Below, piece after piece: positions 1 to 10,900 of a stretch of 64,000 nt of DNA (its first letter is position 1; every line of letters begins with the position of its first letter). A program made the translations under genes and the position numbers. Origin of the DNA: Leptasterias polaris (taxonomy: Eukaryota > Echinodermata > Asteroidea > Forcipulatida > Asteriidae); assembly GCA_037783415.1 (NCBI GenBank), contig JAZGTN010000087.1, positions 1,984,001-2,048,000 on the forward strand, read 5' to 3'. A model generated the notes under the pieces. That model was given only the letters and a program-made list of their open reading frames with translations, was not told the origin of the DNA and did not search any database.

Positions 1-322
1 ATGAGATTTGTTTCTAACTATAAATATTGATCTCTATTATATTGATCTCAATATAATCAATGGCTATAGACCGCTTGCATAGGCCGACTTTGCTGACGTC
101 AGACAATGGAATGGGCATGCGCACCACAAACAACTCTCAACCAATGAGAGGTCTTTATTTGAACTCAATGAGGTCTTAACGTGTTAAATTACATGTTTTG
201 ACCATTAGCTGCATAGGAAAACGGATGTTGGAATTCAAACATCGTTTTTGTTGCATACTGAAATTGACTGATAAAACAAGTCATTCCTCGACCCCTTCTC
301 TTTGTCCTTCTGATATTTCTAG

Positions 323-500
323 TGAAAATGAAATCCGGTGAGATAGAGCATTGCGATTGCCCGGTGCCCTGCAACTACACGGAGTACAGCACCACCCTCT
401 CCACAGCCACGTTACCAAACAAGAACGTCATCAATGAGCTCGCGAAATTGTTTTCAAGATCATTTAATCAATCGGAATATAAAGACCAGGCTTACATGAG
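323..500 (+). CDS. DEG/ENaC channel exon (extracellular Cys-rich end)
   Basis: The acceptor is TTTCTAG at 316-322 and the donor GTGAGT is at 501. The exon starts with two bases of a split codon and ends with AG of an arginine codon completed by the next exon. It encodes CDCPVPCNYTEY followed by a serine/threonine-rich stretch and a charged helix-like segment. Confidence 0.88.
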
Positions 501-1572
501 GTGAGTTGAGAACCCAATGACCATGGTTCCTAAACATGGAGGCATACAATCCCTCTCCAACATGGAAATGCGAATACCCATCAAAATGTATACATCTTGA
601 GCAAATTTTGTTTATTTCATTTTTGTTTAATCAACAGAGATAACTGGATAATGCTTGACATCTATTACGATACAATGAACTATCAAGTCTACAAGCAATC
701 CGAGGCTATTACTACATCAGCTCTCATAAGTGAGTGATTCTGATCAATTTATTGATTGTTGTTACTGTTGATGCTGCTGTTTAATTATGTTGTTTTCGCT
801 TCTGTTTGTGGTTGTTATCGCTTTGTGTTGTCATCGTTGTCATCGTTGTTGTCATTGTTGATGTTGTTGTTAGTGATTGTGTTGTTGTTGTTGTTATTGT
901 TGTTGCTGCTGCTGTTATTTTTGTTGTTAGTGTTAATGTTTTTGTCGTCGTCGTTGTTGTTGTTGTTATTGCTTTTGTGTTGTTGTAAGTGGTTGGTGGT
1001 ATTGTTGTTGTTAGTGGTGTCGTCGTCGTCGTCGATGTCCTTGGTGGTGGCGGTGGTGGTGTTGGCACTTTTTCACGAGTGTCTGTCTCTGCTAGATGGA
1101 TGCCTTTGTTGTTCTTGTTTGTTGTTTTCGTTGCTGAGGTGTGTTGGTGGTCGTCGGTTGTCTTTGCTGTTTTTGTTGGTGTTGTTCCTTTTTATGCTGC
1201 TGCTATTGCTTTTGCCGTTGTTGTTGTTGTACCGTATGTTGCCTCTCTTACATAAACAGAGACCTTTGTTTTACAAATGAACTAATAATCTTGGTTTTGG
1301 ACTAAACTTGTACAGAACACGTCTCAACTATAACATGTTTGATGTGTCCTCCCTTTACGTTTGTAGGCGACATCGGCGGCCAACTTGGCTTATTCGTCGG
1401 GGCAAGTTTCATCACGGTGGCAGAGATTATCTCCTACCTGTTCCGCAAAGTGCGTGCCCTAATGTGCACCAGTAAGATAAATACGTCGTCTCGCGATGAT
1501 GCTATTGACTTGCAGGGCGTGGCAGAAAAAGTACCCAAAGGCCAAGAGGGGCCTGCCGTGATTATACCATAG
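323..1572 (+). CDS. DEG/ENaC (acid-sensing-like) sodium channel, 3' part, three exons
   Basis: Exons 323-500, 638-729 and 1367-1572 join in frame across GT-AG introns (158 codons including the TAG stop). The first two bases complete a codon from an exon outside the window, so the 5' part is missing. The first exon has the extracellular cysteine signature CDCPVPCNYTEY typical of DEG/ENaC and ASIC subunits. The second has the LDIYY...NY...QSEAIT segment just before the membrane. The third has DIGGQLGLFVGAS, which holds the G-A-S selectivity filter, then hydrophobic TM2 (ITVAEIISYLF) and a cytoplasmic tail of about 45 residues. The family forms trimeric, amiloride-sensitive Na+ channels in the plasma membrane. 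The ligand (protons, peptide or other) cannot be told from these exons. Family assignment is firm; subtype is open. Confidence 0.9.
638..729 (+). CDS. DEG/ENaC channel exon (pre-TM2)
   Basis: The acceptor TCAACAG lies at 631-637 and the donor GTGAGT at 730. The exon encodes DNWIMLDIYYDTMNYQVYK and then QSEAITTSALI. This matches the conserved segment that links the extracellular domain to the second transmembrane helix. Confidence 0.85.
750..1230. repeat. (GTT/GTC)n low-complexity tract in channel intron
   Basis: This is a long imperfect TTG/GTT/GTC microsatellite in the last intron of the channel gene. It keeps several frames open and gives poly-leucine, poly-valine and poly-threonine readings that are artefacts of composition. 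Confidence 0.9.
1367..1572 (+). CDS. DEG/ENaC channel terminal exon (pore, TM2, C-tail)
   Basis: The acceptor TTTGTAG ends at 1366. The exon begins by completing a serine codon and continues DIGGQLGLFVGASFITVAEI, the pore-lining second transmembrane helix with the GAS filter. The tail ends ...GPAVIIP with TAG at 1570-1572. Confidence 0.9.
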
Positions 1573-2470
1573 TTCGGAAATCTTGCTTGTTTTTACACAG
1601 CATTTTTTACTTTTAAACACAATCGTATCAACCTGTATCAACTATCATGAATTTGTTTCGTTGTGCTTGCATATAGGCCTAATGTTGCACCTGACACACA
1701 AGAGAAAGCTGACCGTATCACTCTCAGCTCTGTGTTTGCATTTTTCATCAGTGAGACTCGGGAATTTTCCTGATGATTGACTTGAACGGGTCCGTTAAAA
1801 GGGGCTTCAATTAAAATCCAGCTCTCTAATACTGATGATTCACCAAGATGATTCGATATCCACACATTACGTATCAAACTTTTATATATAAATCTCCTGC
1901 AACTAATTTACTTTTAGAATAGCAAAGTATAGAAGTACACAATAATATAATAATAGAATATCCAAATATCACAGTAAAATACGAGAGAATGTGTTAAGGT
2001 CATAGCAATGGCTTGCTGTACAGAGCTTGACAACAACAAATTACATTGGAGGCTACAATCACGATGGCTCTATTACTCAAAAACACAATATTTTCAACAA
2101 ATATTTAACTGATGGGAGGAAAACTTCTTCCAGCAAGGACACGAATCCTGTCACTCATGGGGAGTGTCTGGAAGCAACATCATGACCCTGCATTTTGAAA
2201 TCCGATCAGAAGCTTGTAATTAACTAATGAGAGAAACGAAAGAAACAATCTTCAAAAAACAAGTTATACCTCAAACTTAACCACAAAATAAGTTGTCATT
2301 GCGGGGAAAACAATTTCTCTTATTTAATCCTAAGCAAAAACAGTTGATTCTCAACTTTACACTCTTTCTGGTGTTGTACATTATAAAACGCTGAATTGGT
2401 CAAAGTATGCATCAAATAAAGTATTATCCATATTCAGTTTATTGCATGAGAAAGTAATCAATAATTAAAG
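1573..2470. other. 3' flank of the channel gene, no gene seen
   Basis: AT-rich sequence. AATAAA hexamers at 2415-2420 and, further on, 3016-3021 are possible polyadenylation signals for the channel mRNA, but neither is well supported. No conserved coding exon was recognised on either strand. Confidence 0.4.
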
Positions 2471-2645
2471 GCACCCCCCCCCCCCGAACAAAGATATTGA
2501 AAAAATAGAGAAACACCCAACATAGGGCTAGATAGCTCCTTGGTAGAGCGCCGGCATGTTAATCCGGTGGTCGTTGGTTCAAACCCTGCTCTAATCAATG
2601 TTTCTTTGTTCGACCAAAAATCAATTATTAAAGAGTTCACCCAAA
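2471..2645 (+). mobile_element. tRNA-derived SINE, solitary copy
   Basis: Positions 2526-2596 fold as a tRNA-like body: acceptor GGCTAGA with TCTAATC, D-stem GCTC/GAGC, anticodon arm with loop ATGTTAA, and a B box reading GGTTCAAACCC. The flanks (a C-run, GAACAAAGATATTG, and TTTCTTTGTTCGACC downstream) recur around the tRNA-like heads at 11.8-12.4 kb. It is therefore a repeat copy and not a working tRNA gene. Confidence 0.7.
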
Positions 2646-3826
2646 TTTCATATACAGAACTTTGTATTTGTATTATATTCGTGCAATATTATTATTATAT
2701 TAAACTATATTAGTTAATAAACGTACAGTTCGTGGAAAATACAGTAACAACCTTGTTCTAATGTGTGATTGATCTCCCAAATAATTTTTGCAGAATGCAT
2801 AAAAAACTTCGCTATACTAAAAAAAAGTCACTGCACAAGCAAAGTTGCTGTCCATTGTAAAATACCATACGCAACGAGCATACACAAATTAGTCAGTATT
2901 GTATAAATGATTAATTCGGAAATCTCGCTCATGTAATAAGCAGCATTCAGTTGTGCGGTCCCTAGATGCCAGAACTCTAAATGTAGCCTTAAACTTGTAC
3001 CTGTAGCCTGACTTAAATAAATGTAGCAACGAGTAATCCCAACCTAAATATTGATAACCATTAATTTGAAATACCGAGCCTGATTTTCATTTAAATTGTT
3101 TTGAAGGTAAAGTGGAATTTTTGGGGAAAAACAGGCTGTAACAGCTTACAAACAGGTCTTGATAGGACTTTAAACATGGCAAAAATACATAATTTAGTGT
3201 TTACATATACACACAGAAAACGGACCGCGATGAGTGATGTCAAACTTTAATGAGCTGTCATGTCATTTACATTAGCCAATTAAAGCACACAGTGATTTGG
3301 GAAGTAATGAATATTTAACAAACACGCAGTGAGCCGGTGACTTTACGCGAGGTATCGAATGTAAGGTTAACAATGACGATTAGCCAATCAGCATGCAGCG
3401 CCATGAAACTTGCACGGTCATGTCATGGCTGATTGATGAATACAGTCTATGAATATCAGTAAAGGTACGTACAGTAAAGTTACGTACATTTCTTTCCAAT
3501 TTGGCTTGAATTTTTATTAGGGTTTACAGTATCCAACTGTGCAGTCATTATGAATGAACAAGTGATTAATGACGGCAAATAGACCGCCCACTGTAAGGCG
3601 ATGTGTGTGGAGCAGAACGTCATCCACGAACAAGGACAGGTGTATTGTGAATGGTCGTGTGATGTGACGACAGAGCTCAGTTTGCTAAAAAAGTGCATAA
3701 AGTGTTGTTTTGAAGTCGACAGGTACAGGTGAAATTTTCAGTGTGTTATTAAATTGTTGGCAATTGTATGAAGGATGTCCGTAAACGTATTGTAATGAAC
3801 GGTGATAACAAGTAGTTAATACTTAC
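2646..3826. other. Intergenic, promoter-like 5' flank
   Basis: AT-rich sequence with CCAAT-type boxes near 3274 (AGCCAATTA) and 3382 (AGCCAATCAG). No coding exon was identified with confidence. A short open frame on the minus strand around 3520-3680 does not join in phase to the candidate exon at 3827-3896. Confidence 0.3.
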
Positions 3827-3896
3827 CACATAACGTTTCCACAATTTCCGGCTGCAGTTTTGAGTGCAAGAACATCTCGAGTTCAAAGAAATCCAT
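3827..3896 (-). CDS. Candidate first coding exon of a divergent gene
   Basis: On the minus strand an ATG (3896-3894) opens 23 codons starting MDFFELEMFLHSKLQPE. These run without a stop into a consensus donor G|GTAAGT (donor at 3826-3821). Upstream on the same strand are a YY1-like site (complement of AAGATGGCGAC, 3924-3934), a GC box (complement of CCCGCCC, 3960-3966) and a CCAAT box (near 3982). I could not find a second exon in phase, and the family is not recognised. It may be the start of a gene sharing a bidirectional promoter with BRCA2, or chance. Confidence 0.3.
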
Positions 3897-4619
3897 GTGT
3901 CATTACGCGACTAAAAACAGCAAAACAAGATGGCGACTGCAAACTTTTTTTCTCGCGGCCCCGCCCAGGCTAAATCCAAAGAGCCAATCAGAAAGTTGTC
4001 TAGTGTCTAAGAATTTGACATTGAATTGGTTACCAATGTTTATTGCTAAACACGCTTTTTAGAGTGCATGCACCCCAAATAATGATTGAAATGTAAACCA
4101 CGCAACCAAATTCCTATAAAGGAAAATACTATAGTTAGTTCGTAAATCGTTGTTTTTACATACCAATTGTATCGTAATTTCACAGGTGAATAATGCAGAT
4201 GGGGCGAGCACATTGCCCCGCTGCTGAGCGCTTTTGGATGAGACGCTTTGCAGACGATAAAACAAGCCACTTTCTATAACTTAGACTTGTTGACAAGTCG
4301 TTTAAATATTTGTGCAGTAACGACTCTCACGCAATTCGCTACTGATCTCGCGATTGAGAGGGGAGTCCTGCTGGAGTTTAGTTGCGAGAGGGCCGTTAGG
4401 ATTTCATCAACGCGACACAAAACGACTCGTCCCAAATTATACTAAATCGCAGTCCAAGTACTTTGACAACTTGTTTGTAGACTTGTACAAGTTTAATTCA
4501 TACCACAATGCAATGCGTTTGGCGCGGCTTGTGAAATTTAAAACAAAATGGCGACAAGGTGAACGTCTGCGAAAAATAATGTGAGGTTGAAAAGTTTGTC
4601 GACATAACATCTTCAAGAT
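3897..4619 (+). promoter_or_regulatory. BRCA2: Probable BRCA2 promoter and non-coding first exon
   Basis: The segment has a GC box (CCCGCCC near 3962), a CCAAT box (AGCCAATCAG near 3982) and two ATGGCGAC sites (3927 and 4548) resembling the YY1 element often placed at CpG-type start sites. A strong donor, GTAAGT at 4620, follows CTTCAAGAT. The next usable acceptor on this strand is at 7758, just before the BRCA2 start codon. I infer a 5'UTR exon of roughly 4500-4619 and a 3.1-kb first intron. The transcription start is not determined. Confidence 0.4.
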
Positions 4620-4833
4620 GTAAGTAGTATATTCATTGCGTTTCTCTGTAGCTAATTAAAACGGCAGTCATGACAACATACACTGAAAAGTGAAAGCTGG
4701 TCTTGAAAATGCCAAAATAAAAAGACTTAAATTTATTCTTCTTTTCAAATTTCAGTTTTCTGTCCTTTCTCTATCAATCATGTCTAGTAATAGTATGTCT
4801 GACTCTGATTACTGAATGATCTTACGGAAAAAT

Positions 4834-4949
4834 GTCCGTATCCTGCCACCACTTTTTCATTCGTTATGAAATAAAATAGTATCTAATTTACTCAAATGAG
4901 ATATTCCTTTTGGTAAAAACGAGTGAAAATGTGGTGGCAGGATACGAAC
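4834..4949. mobile_element. Short foldback element (MITE-like)
   Basis: Arms of about 30 bp, GTCCGTATCCTGCCACCAC and its inverted copy ending GTGGTGGCAGGATACGAAC, enclose about 55 bp. It lies in the inferred first intron of BRCA2. Confidence 0.75.
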
Positions 4950-6022
4950 AATTTTCCCAGTTTATCAATCAACCGTGACTGCGTGAGACGGTGAGTATCG
5001 TAGGACGCCCTGTATTCAGGGCGTCCCTGAAATCGAGGCAAACCTTTGACCTCTCTGCGCGCGATGTAAACAGTCCCTAGATACAATTTTTGTGGTTTGA
5101 CTTGCCAAGCAAAAAGTCTCCTCTCATTTGACCAAAACTTAGAAACATGAAAGGCTCCACTGGTTAGTTGCACTTGTTATGCAAAAAGTTGTGGTATTTT
5201 AGGCATTTCTGCAAGGTACAAAAATGTGTCATACTGTCGGGGCCATAAAAAAAAAAAATTCCCACCGAAAAAGTTTCATCAAACACTTTTTCAATTCACA
5301 ATTCACGATGATCAAATCATGTGACTGAACATTCTGCTGAGCATTCTGGGGGAAAAAATACAGAGGCTTAAAGGAGCCATGTGCCTTATATCATTTTCTA
5401 ATAGTCTGGATAATTTTTTTTGTGTAACACTCTATTCATTTTTGTTATTAATATTAAAATTTAAACATCAGCTTTGTGATTCGATTATCACTGTATATTG
5501 ATATGCTTTATTATAAATGTTTAGAAACATAAAAAGACACAAAACTAAATAAAAATAAGATTTGAAAGCCAAGAATTATTTACATTTTTTTGTTTTGTTT
5601 TGTTTTTGTTAAGTTTTTGAAAAATACCATGGTTATTTTTAAAACTAAATAACAAATATGTTGAATAAAATGAAGAAAACTGCTGGCTATAGAGTCATAC
5701 ACAAAGTCTCACAGAACACTAATAGTCACTGCAGATGTTTCTTCCACGTATGGCTTCACCCGGACACCATACTTTCTTGTTTGCATCGAAAACAGGTCAA
5801 ACTCAAATCAAATGGGACGCTACTGAAGTCATCGAAGATCGGTGCGTGGTGTGAAAGTTTCAATGTCCATCACGTTTTAATATATGTTTGCATATTTCTT
5901 ATAAACAAAGGAAGGTAATTAGGGCATCAGTTGATTATGGAATATTTTAATTTTTTTTCAATTCAAAGAAAAAGGCATACTACATCGAAAACCGGACAGG
6001 GGAGGATATAGTACTATAAGTA
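4950..6022. other. Inferred BRCA2 first intron, AT-rich, no gene
   Basis: AT-rich sequence with no recognisable exon. The 86-residue reading at 5658-5918 has no family features and no splice-site support. Confidence 0.3.
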
Positions 6023-6399
6023 TAGCCCCATTTATCAGTTTATAGTGCCAATACTCTGGACTTCCTCCGATCCTTGGCCCTACGCCCATGTACCTCCAGG
6101 AGGTGGGATAATTTTTCGAATATAAACTCACGTTTTTATGCCGAGATTTTTTCCCCAGTTGTCACTCATTGTATCCGATTTGTGGACAGCACATTAATTT
6201 TAAAACGCCATTGTGCGCGCTCGTTTTGATGTAATTTTGAAGACATTCTGAGGCGTTACTGCCACCGATTTGACTGCCCGGCATCCATGATGTTTGCTAT
6301 TAAATGCGCATCCAAAAATTATCCCACCTCCTGGAGGTACATGGGCGTAGGGCCAAGGATCGGAGGAAGTCCAGAGTATTGGCACTATAAATGGGGCTA
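6023..6399. mobile_element. Foldback element with arms of about 90 bp
   Basis: The left arm (about 6023-6117) and right arm (about 6315-6399) are inverted copies carrying TACCTCCAGGAGGTGGGATA and GGACTTCCTCCGATCCTTGG. The left arm has an 8-bp insertion next to TAGCCCCATTTAT. The near-perfect arms suggest a fairly recent insertion or conversion. Confidence 0.8.
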
Positions 6400-7758
6400 C
6401 CGTGAGCATGGTGAGTAGTGCGTAGGAAATATCTCATGTTGAAGATGTTTTTACATGTATGATGTATGATCATTTCTCTATGGCATGATGTTACTCAGCT
6501 GAAAAGGGCCCCACAAGCATTGTAAATGTATGTGAAGTGTTTTGGGAAAGTTTTAGGTGGTGTGTAGTACAAAGAAAACTGAAGTTATTGCTGGCTAAAG
6601 ACCAGAAAATGTTGATCTATCAATCATTTTGAAAACATTTATAAGCGTTTCGGAGGCCCAAAATGTTTGAGCCCTTACCCTTTAAAAGGCTCACGGAGGA
6701 GCATTATTAGAAATAACTGAGGCCTAGTTCAACTTTAGTTACGTCATGATACTCCCGACGATCGCAGACCGGAAGGTTACAAGAAAATGCCAGTAGTAAC
6801 AAATCAACGATTTCAACAATTTTTGTCAGACTAGTGACTGTAGTGACCAGATTTGCCCAACTTTCACCACTTTCAAAAATCATGACACACATTCTAACTA
6901 AGAACACTGATTTGGTCTTCAATGTGTAACAAATCAATTTTATTTAGAATACTTACAAATGTATTAAACCTTATCGAGAAAATATTTGGCAGAAAAAAAT
7001 TACCTGAGACTCAAAAAATTAATAAATGACCATAAAAACTTACTTGATGAGAAGCGCGGCAGCTGTTCTCAAGTATTTTGAGAACAGATTTCCTTTGAAG
7101 TAATATTGTTTGGAGAATTTTTTACCTCAAAACATTTGAATCTGAGAAACAATTTATGCATAAGTCGTTCCTCAGATTTGTTATGGTTGGTGTCTCTTTG
7201 TGACTGCTGCGACCAGAGATGTGGTGGGTACCGACTGTCACCTTGCTAAATATGGATGGATTCAACATTCTCTGGTGTTTTCTCAGACACTGTATTCATG
7301 CGACTTTTATTGTGTCTTTCTTTATAATGTTGCCTATTAATCAGCATTACGTTGAAAAATACCAATCTATGACCCTACCTTTAGCTAAAACACCAACCTC
7401 CAATCTTTGCCAAAAACAAATGCCTTGAACACTTTGACTACCAGTAATATACCATCAGTTTTCAGAGTAATGTTGACTGGAAACAAACAATTTTTCAAAG
7501 ATTTGCCAAAGAGTACCACTGCAGATTAGGTACACTTTTACTCAAAAACACAAATTACAAAGTAAATGAAGGCTTGCAATATGGGTTGCTAAGTGAGTAA
7601 GATGACTCATTTTGCTGTAATTGTACACGGGAATATGCGGCATTTTTGGTACTTTTTGTACTTTGCATTACATGTTTTATATTTTAGACCCTCCTGGTAC
7701 GCGCAGGTGTTTGCAATCATCTGAAGTTCTATTTTACTCTGGATCTTTTAATCTTCAG
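6400..7758. other. Inferred BRCA2 first intron, degraded repeats
   Basis: Around 6990-7160 there is a degraded relative of the TTAA-flanked element at 34712-35100 (CTTACTTG, CAGCTGTT, TTTGAGAA and TTTGAATCTGAGAAA in the same order). Otherwise I see nothing coding. The sequence ends in the pyrimidine-rich acceptor TTTTAATCTTCAG. Confidence 0.4.
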
Positions 7759-7771
7759 GTGATATGCCAAC

Positions 7772-7994
7772 ATGAAGTCTGTCTCTGTGAAAGGGAGCTT
7801 TCATCAGCAGCTCTGCAGCACCAACAAACGCCAACCGAGCACCTCAATCAAGCGACCCCTCCTTTTCAAAGGGAATAATAGCTCAAGATATGTACCCTCA
7901 TGCTCTGGTTTTTCCTCACTCCTTAACGGAGTTGACAGAGAGAACTTGGGACCGGTAGATCCCCATTGGTTTGAGAAAGCTGCAAGTAATGATG
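7772..7994 (+). CDS. BRCA2: BRCA2 coding exon 1 (PALB2-binding motif)
   Basis: The acceptor CTTCAG ends at 7758, so 7759-7771 is 5'UTR. The start ATG has A at -3. Residues 57-74 ([18 protein letters not shown]) align with the human segment around DLGPISLNWFEEL, including the invariant tryptophan (W66 here, W31 in human) that inserts into the PALB2 WD40 domain. The donor GTAAGT is at 7995, phase 1. An upstream ATG at 7764 opens a 3-codon uORF that overlaps this start. Confidence 0.93.
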
Positions 7995-10900
7995 GTAAGT
8001 GGTTCGCGTCACATTGTAAAAACATGTTCATCTGTTGAGTAAGGTTTGCACCTTGTGAAATATGTCTCTATGAGTTGTGGTAGTTCTGAGAAGAAATGGT
8101 GGGTGTAACAACTTGATATTTCGATCAGTATGCTGAGACCGTCTTCAGTAGGAAGCTGGACTCTGTACTGCAGGCTGTAAGTAGTGATCGAGGATTGTTT
8201 CACAGGGTGTTACTACAAACTTTACTAGTTTGTACAATGTATCTCCACCATACACAGATTCAAATCTTACTCATGTCCATCCTGTTACCGCAAACCTTAC
8301 TGAATTGTATCTTCATCATGCAAAGTTTCAAATCCTACTCATGACATGGCGTTACAGCAAACCTTACTAGATTGTATCTCCATCATGCAAAGTTTCAAAT
8401 CCTACTCATGTACGTAGTGTTACTGCAAACCTTACCACCATGCAAAGTTTCAAATCCTACTCATCTACATCTCTTTACCGGTCTATGAATTCTTTAGCAC
8501 ACAATCTATAGTTACAACTTTCATACTTCACTTTCAGAAGACTGTGGCAAGGACCTGCAGTGCAAGGAGCCCCAAGAAGAAAATCTGCCAGGAGTTGCAC
8601 ACCAATCCTTCAAACGTTTCTCGGACATTGGTGAAACGCCCACCAGGCATCGTAAAACCAGTGATGAGGTAATTATTAAACCTTGGGCTTTTTTCAAACC
8701 TCGGCTTAGGCTCCAGCTACATCTTGGGCTCCCTCAACAGCGTACATTTTTCACTGTGTTTCCAATATCAAACGAATCCTAAGCGGAGCTTTGGGAGAAA
8801 GCCACTGTGCAATCCTTTGGCCTTAGTTCCAAAATGCCTAACTCCACATCAAGGAGGATCATAAAATGTGAAATTATGAAAACAAACTGGTGAGTAGTGC
8901 TTTAGGGACTCAATTTAAAAGACACGCCACAACAAAGCAGTGGCTTTTTAGGAATATACCCTCAACGAATTAGTTTTTGCATTGTAATAATAATATATCA
9001 CAACCAGATTGTATAGCACTTTATCTACAGGCATCTCAAAGTGCTTATTCTGTTTAAGACAGGTATGCTCAGTTTTTGAATTATGAGACCCATTTATATA
9101 GCATCTTGTGAGAGTTTGCAAGGTGATGCTGCACAATCTACTGCCAACCATGCCAGAAACACGTAGGCAAACCACTTCTCTTAGCGATATGTTTTAAACT
9201 GGGTTACGTGCTTGACTCGGCACACAGGACCTATACAGCAATCCTTCACCGATCTTGAACTCTTGGTGGCAGCAGATACCGCCATTATTGCGGTGGTACC
9301 TGGGTGGTACTGCGCTGCCTAGCGACGGGTTTAAGCGATTTGCAAAGTAAAAGTCTAATAACCCGTGACTGATCAAATGATCGCCGTGTAGCCCAAACCT
9401 TATACCAGTCGCTAGGCAGCGCAGTACCACCCAGGTACACCGCAGTAATGGAGGCATGTCTGCTGCCACCAAGAGTTCAAGATCGGTGAAGGATTGCTGT
9501 ATAGCTATGTCCCATTCAAAGGACCAGTCAATAATGGTTTAGTGTCTCTAGCTTCAGGACACAAGTGTCAAAACCGGGACCCACACTCTGCTGATCAGAA
9601 ACACCAGTGCGCTAAAACCTTCAAAGCCAATACGCCAAGAATGAAATGTTCAATTCTTGTTGGGAAATAGATGTAATTGATTTGAATTGTAAAGTATTTG
9701 TGGTAGAGTTTGGAGTGGTGTCATTCTCAAAAGTTTTTATTTGCTATTCAAGGTGGATCATGGGACGCCGGACCACTTCCATTCCCCTCCGTCATTGTTC
9801 ACTCCTGATGAACGACATCATGGAATACAGAGGCAGTGTGATGAGAGGCAGTACTTTACAAGGACATCCCACCACCCCGTAAAAGATGGTAAGCTCTATA
9901 CCATGTTGATTGAATTGTTCTCAATTCACACCATTATCAAATCAAAGGGGTCGTGCCGTCAGGATCAAAGCAGGCCTGTGGCTGTACATGGTATTATGGA
10001 CCCTCACTCTGTTATTGCACGCTCGCGCCCTACCACCCATCATATCTATGCAGAGTGCACGCTCTCGCGATGTAACTTGGTGAGAGTCCATAATTCCATG
10101 TACAGCCACAGTCCTGCTTTGATCATGATTACACAGCCACTTTAATAGTTTTTGGTGTAAATAAAATATAGTTAGACATAGAGCGGGATTTGAACATGCG
10201 ACCTCCAGGTTTTTACATGCAGGTGCTGTACCACCTGAGCTTTCAAGCCGTACTTTTGTGGTCTACCTATTTTGTCAATATCTTTGTATAGGGTTGTGTG
10301 ACGGACTGGCGTGGACTAGTTATTTTACTTGGTAGTGCACCGGCACATTAACCTGGAGGTCGCAGGTTCAAATCTCACTCTGTAAATTTGGTAGAGTGGA
10401 GACACATGTGTTGCAAATGTGTTCCCCATGTTTAGAATCATTGCTGGGCAGATTCCATTCATTCTTATCCTCTAGTTTTTCAATAAACACCAGAGATGTT
10501 TTCTTGACTTCTAAAGTTGAGGAAATAGTATTTGAAGACCACCCAAATCACATATGCTTATTTTGATACTAATATAAACTATGTTGCAGATGGAAACTTT
10601 TCTCTGGAGATTTAGTAGTACTACTAGTAGAACTTCATTATCAGTCAGCTTTCAGATTGAAACTAATCTTTGATTCTTTTGGATTAATTTACCAAATGGG
10701 CTCGATTTGTCAGTGTTACCATAGTGACTTGTTTTAATAATAATAATATTAATGGACATTTGTAGTGTGCCATGTCTGTCAGAAAGACACTCCTGGCGCA
10801 TAAAAGAGGAACTCTGCTAATGGCGGTACTTAAATCTAAGACTGAACAAGTGAGTTTTCAAGTTAGTTTTGAAGCTGGAGAGACATGACACTTTGCTTAG

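Noticed and set aside
96..103. TGACGTCA (CRE-like) site as a promoter element
   Set aside because: It lies within an intron of the channel gene with no accompanying start-site signals; a single 8-mer is not enough.
756..1280. Overlapping long leucine-, valine- and threonine-rich frames on both strands
   Set aside because: They are readings of a (GTT/GTC)n microsatellite inside an intron; the flanking DEG/ENaC exons splice across it.
3480..3698. Minus-strand frame as second exon of the divergent gene
   Set aside because: With the phase set by the donor at 3826 the reading hits a stop within three codons of the only good acceptor.
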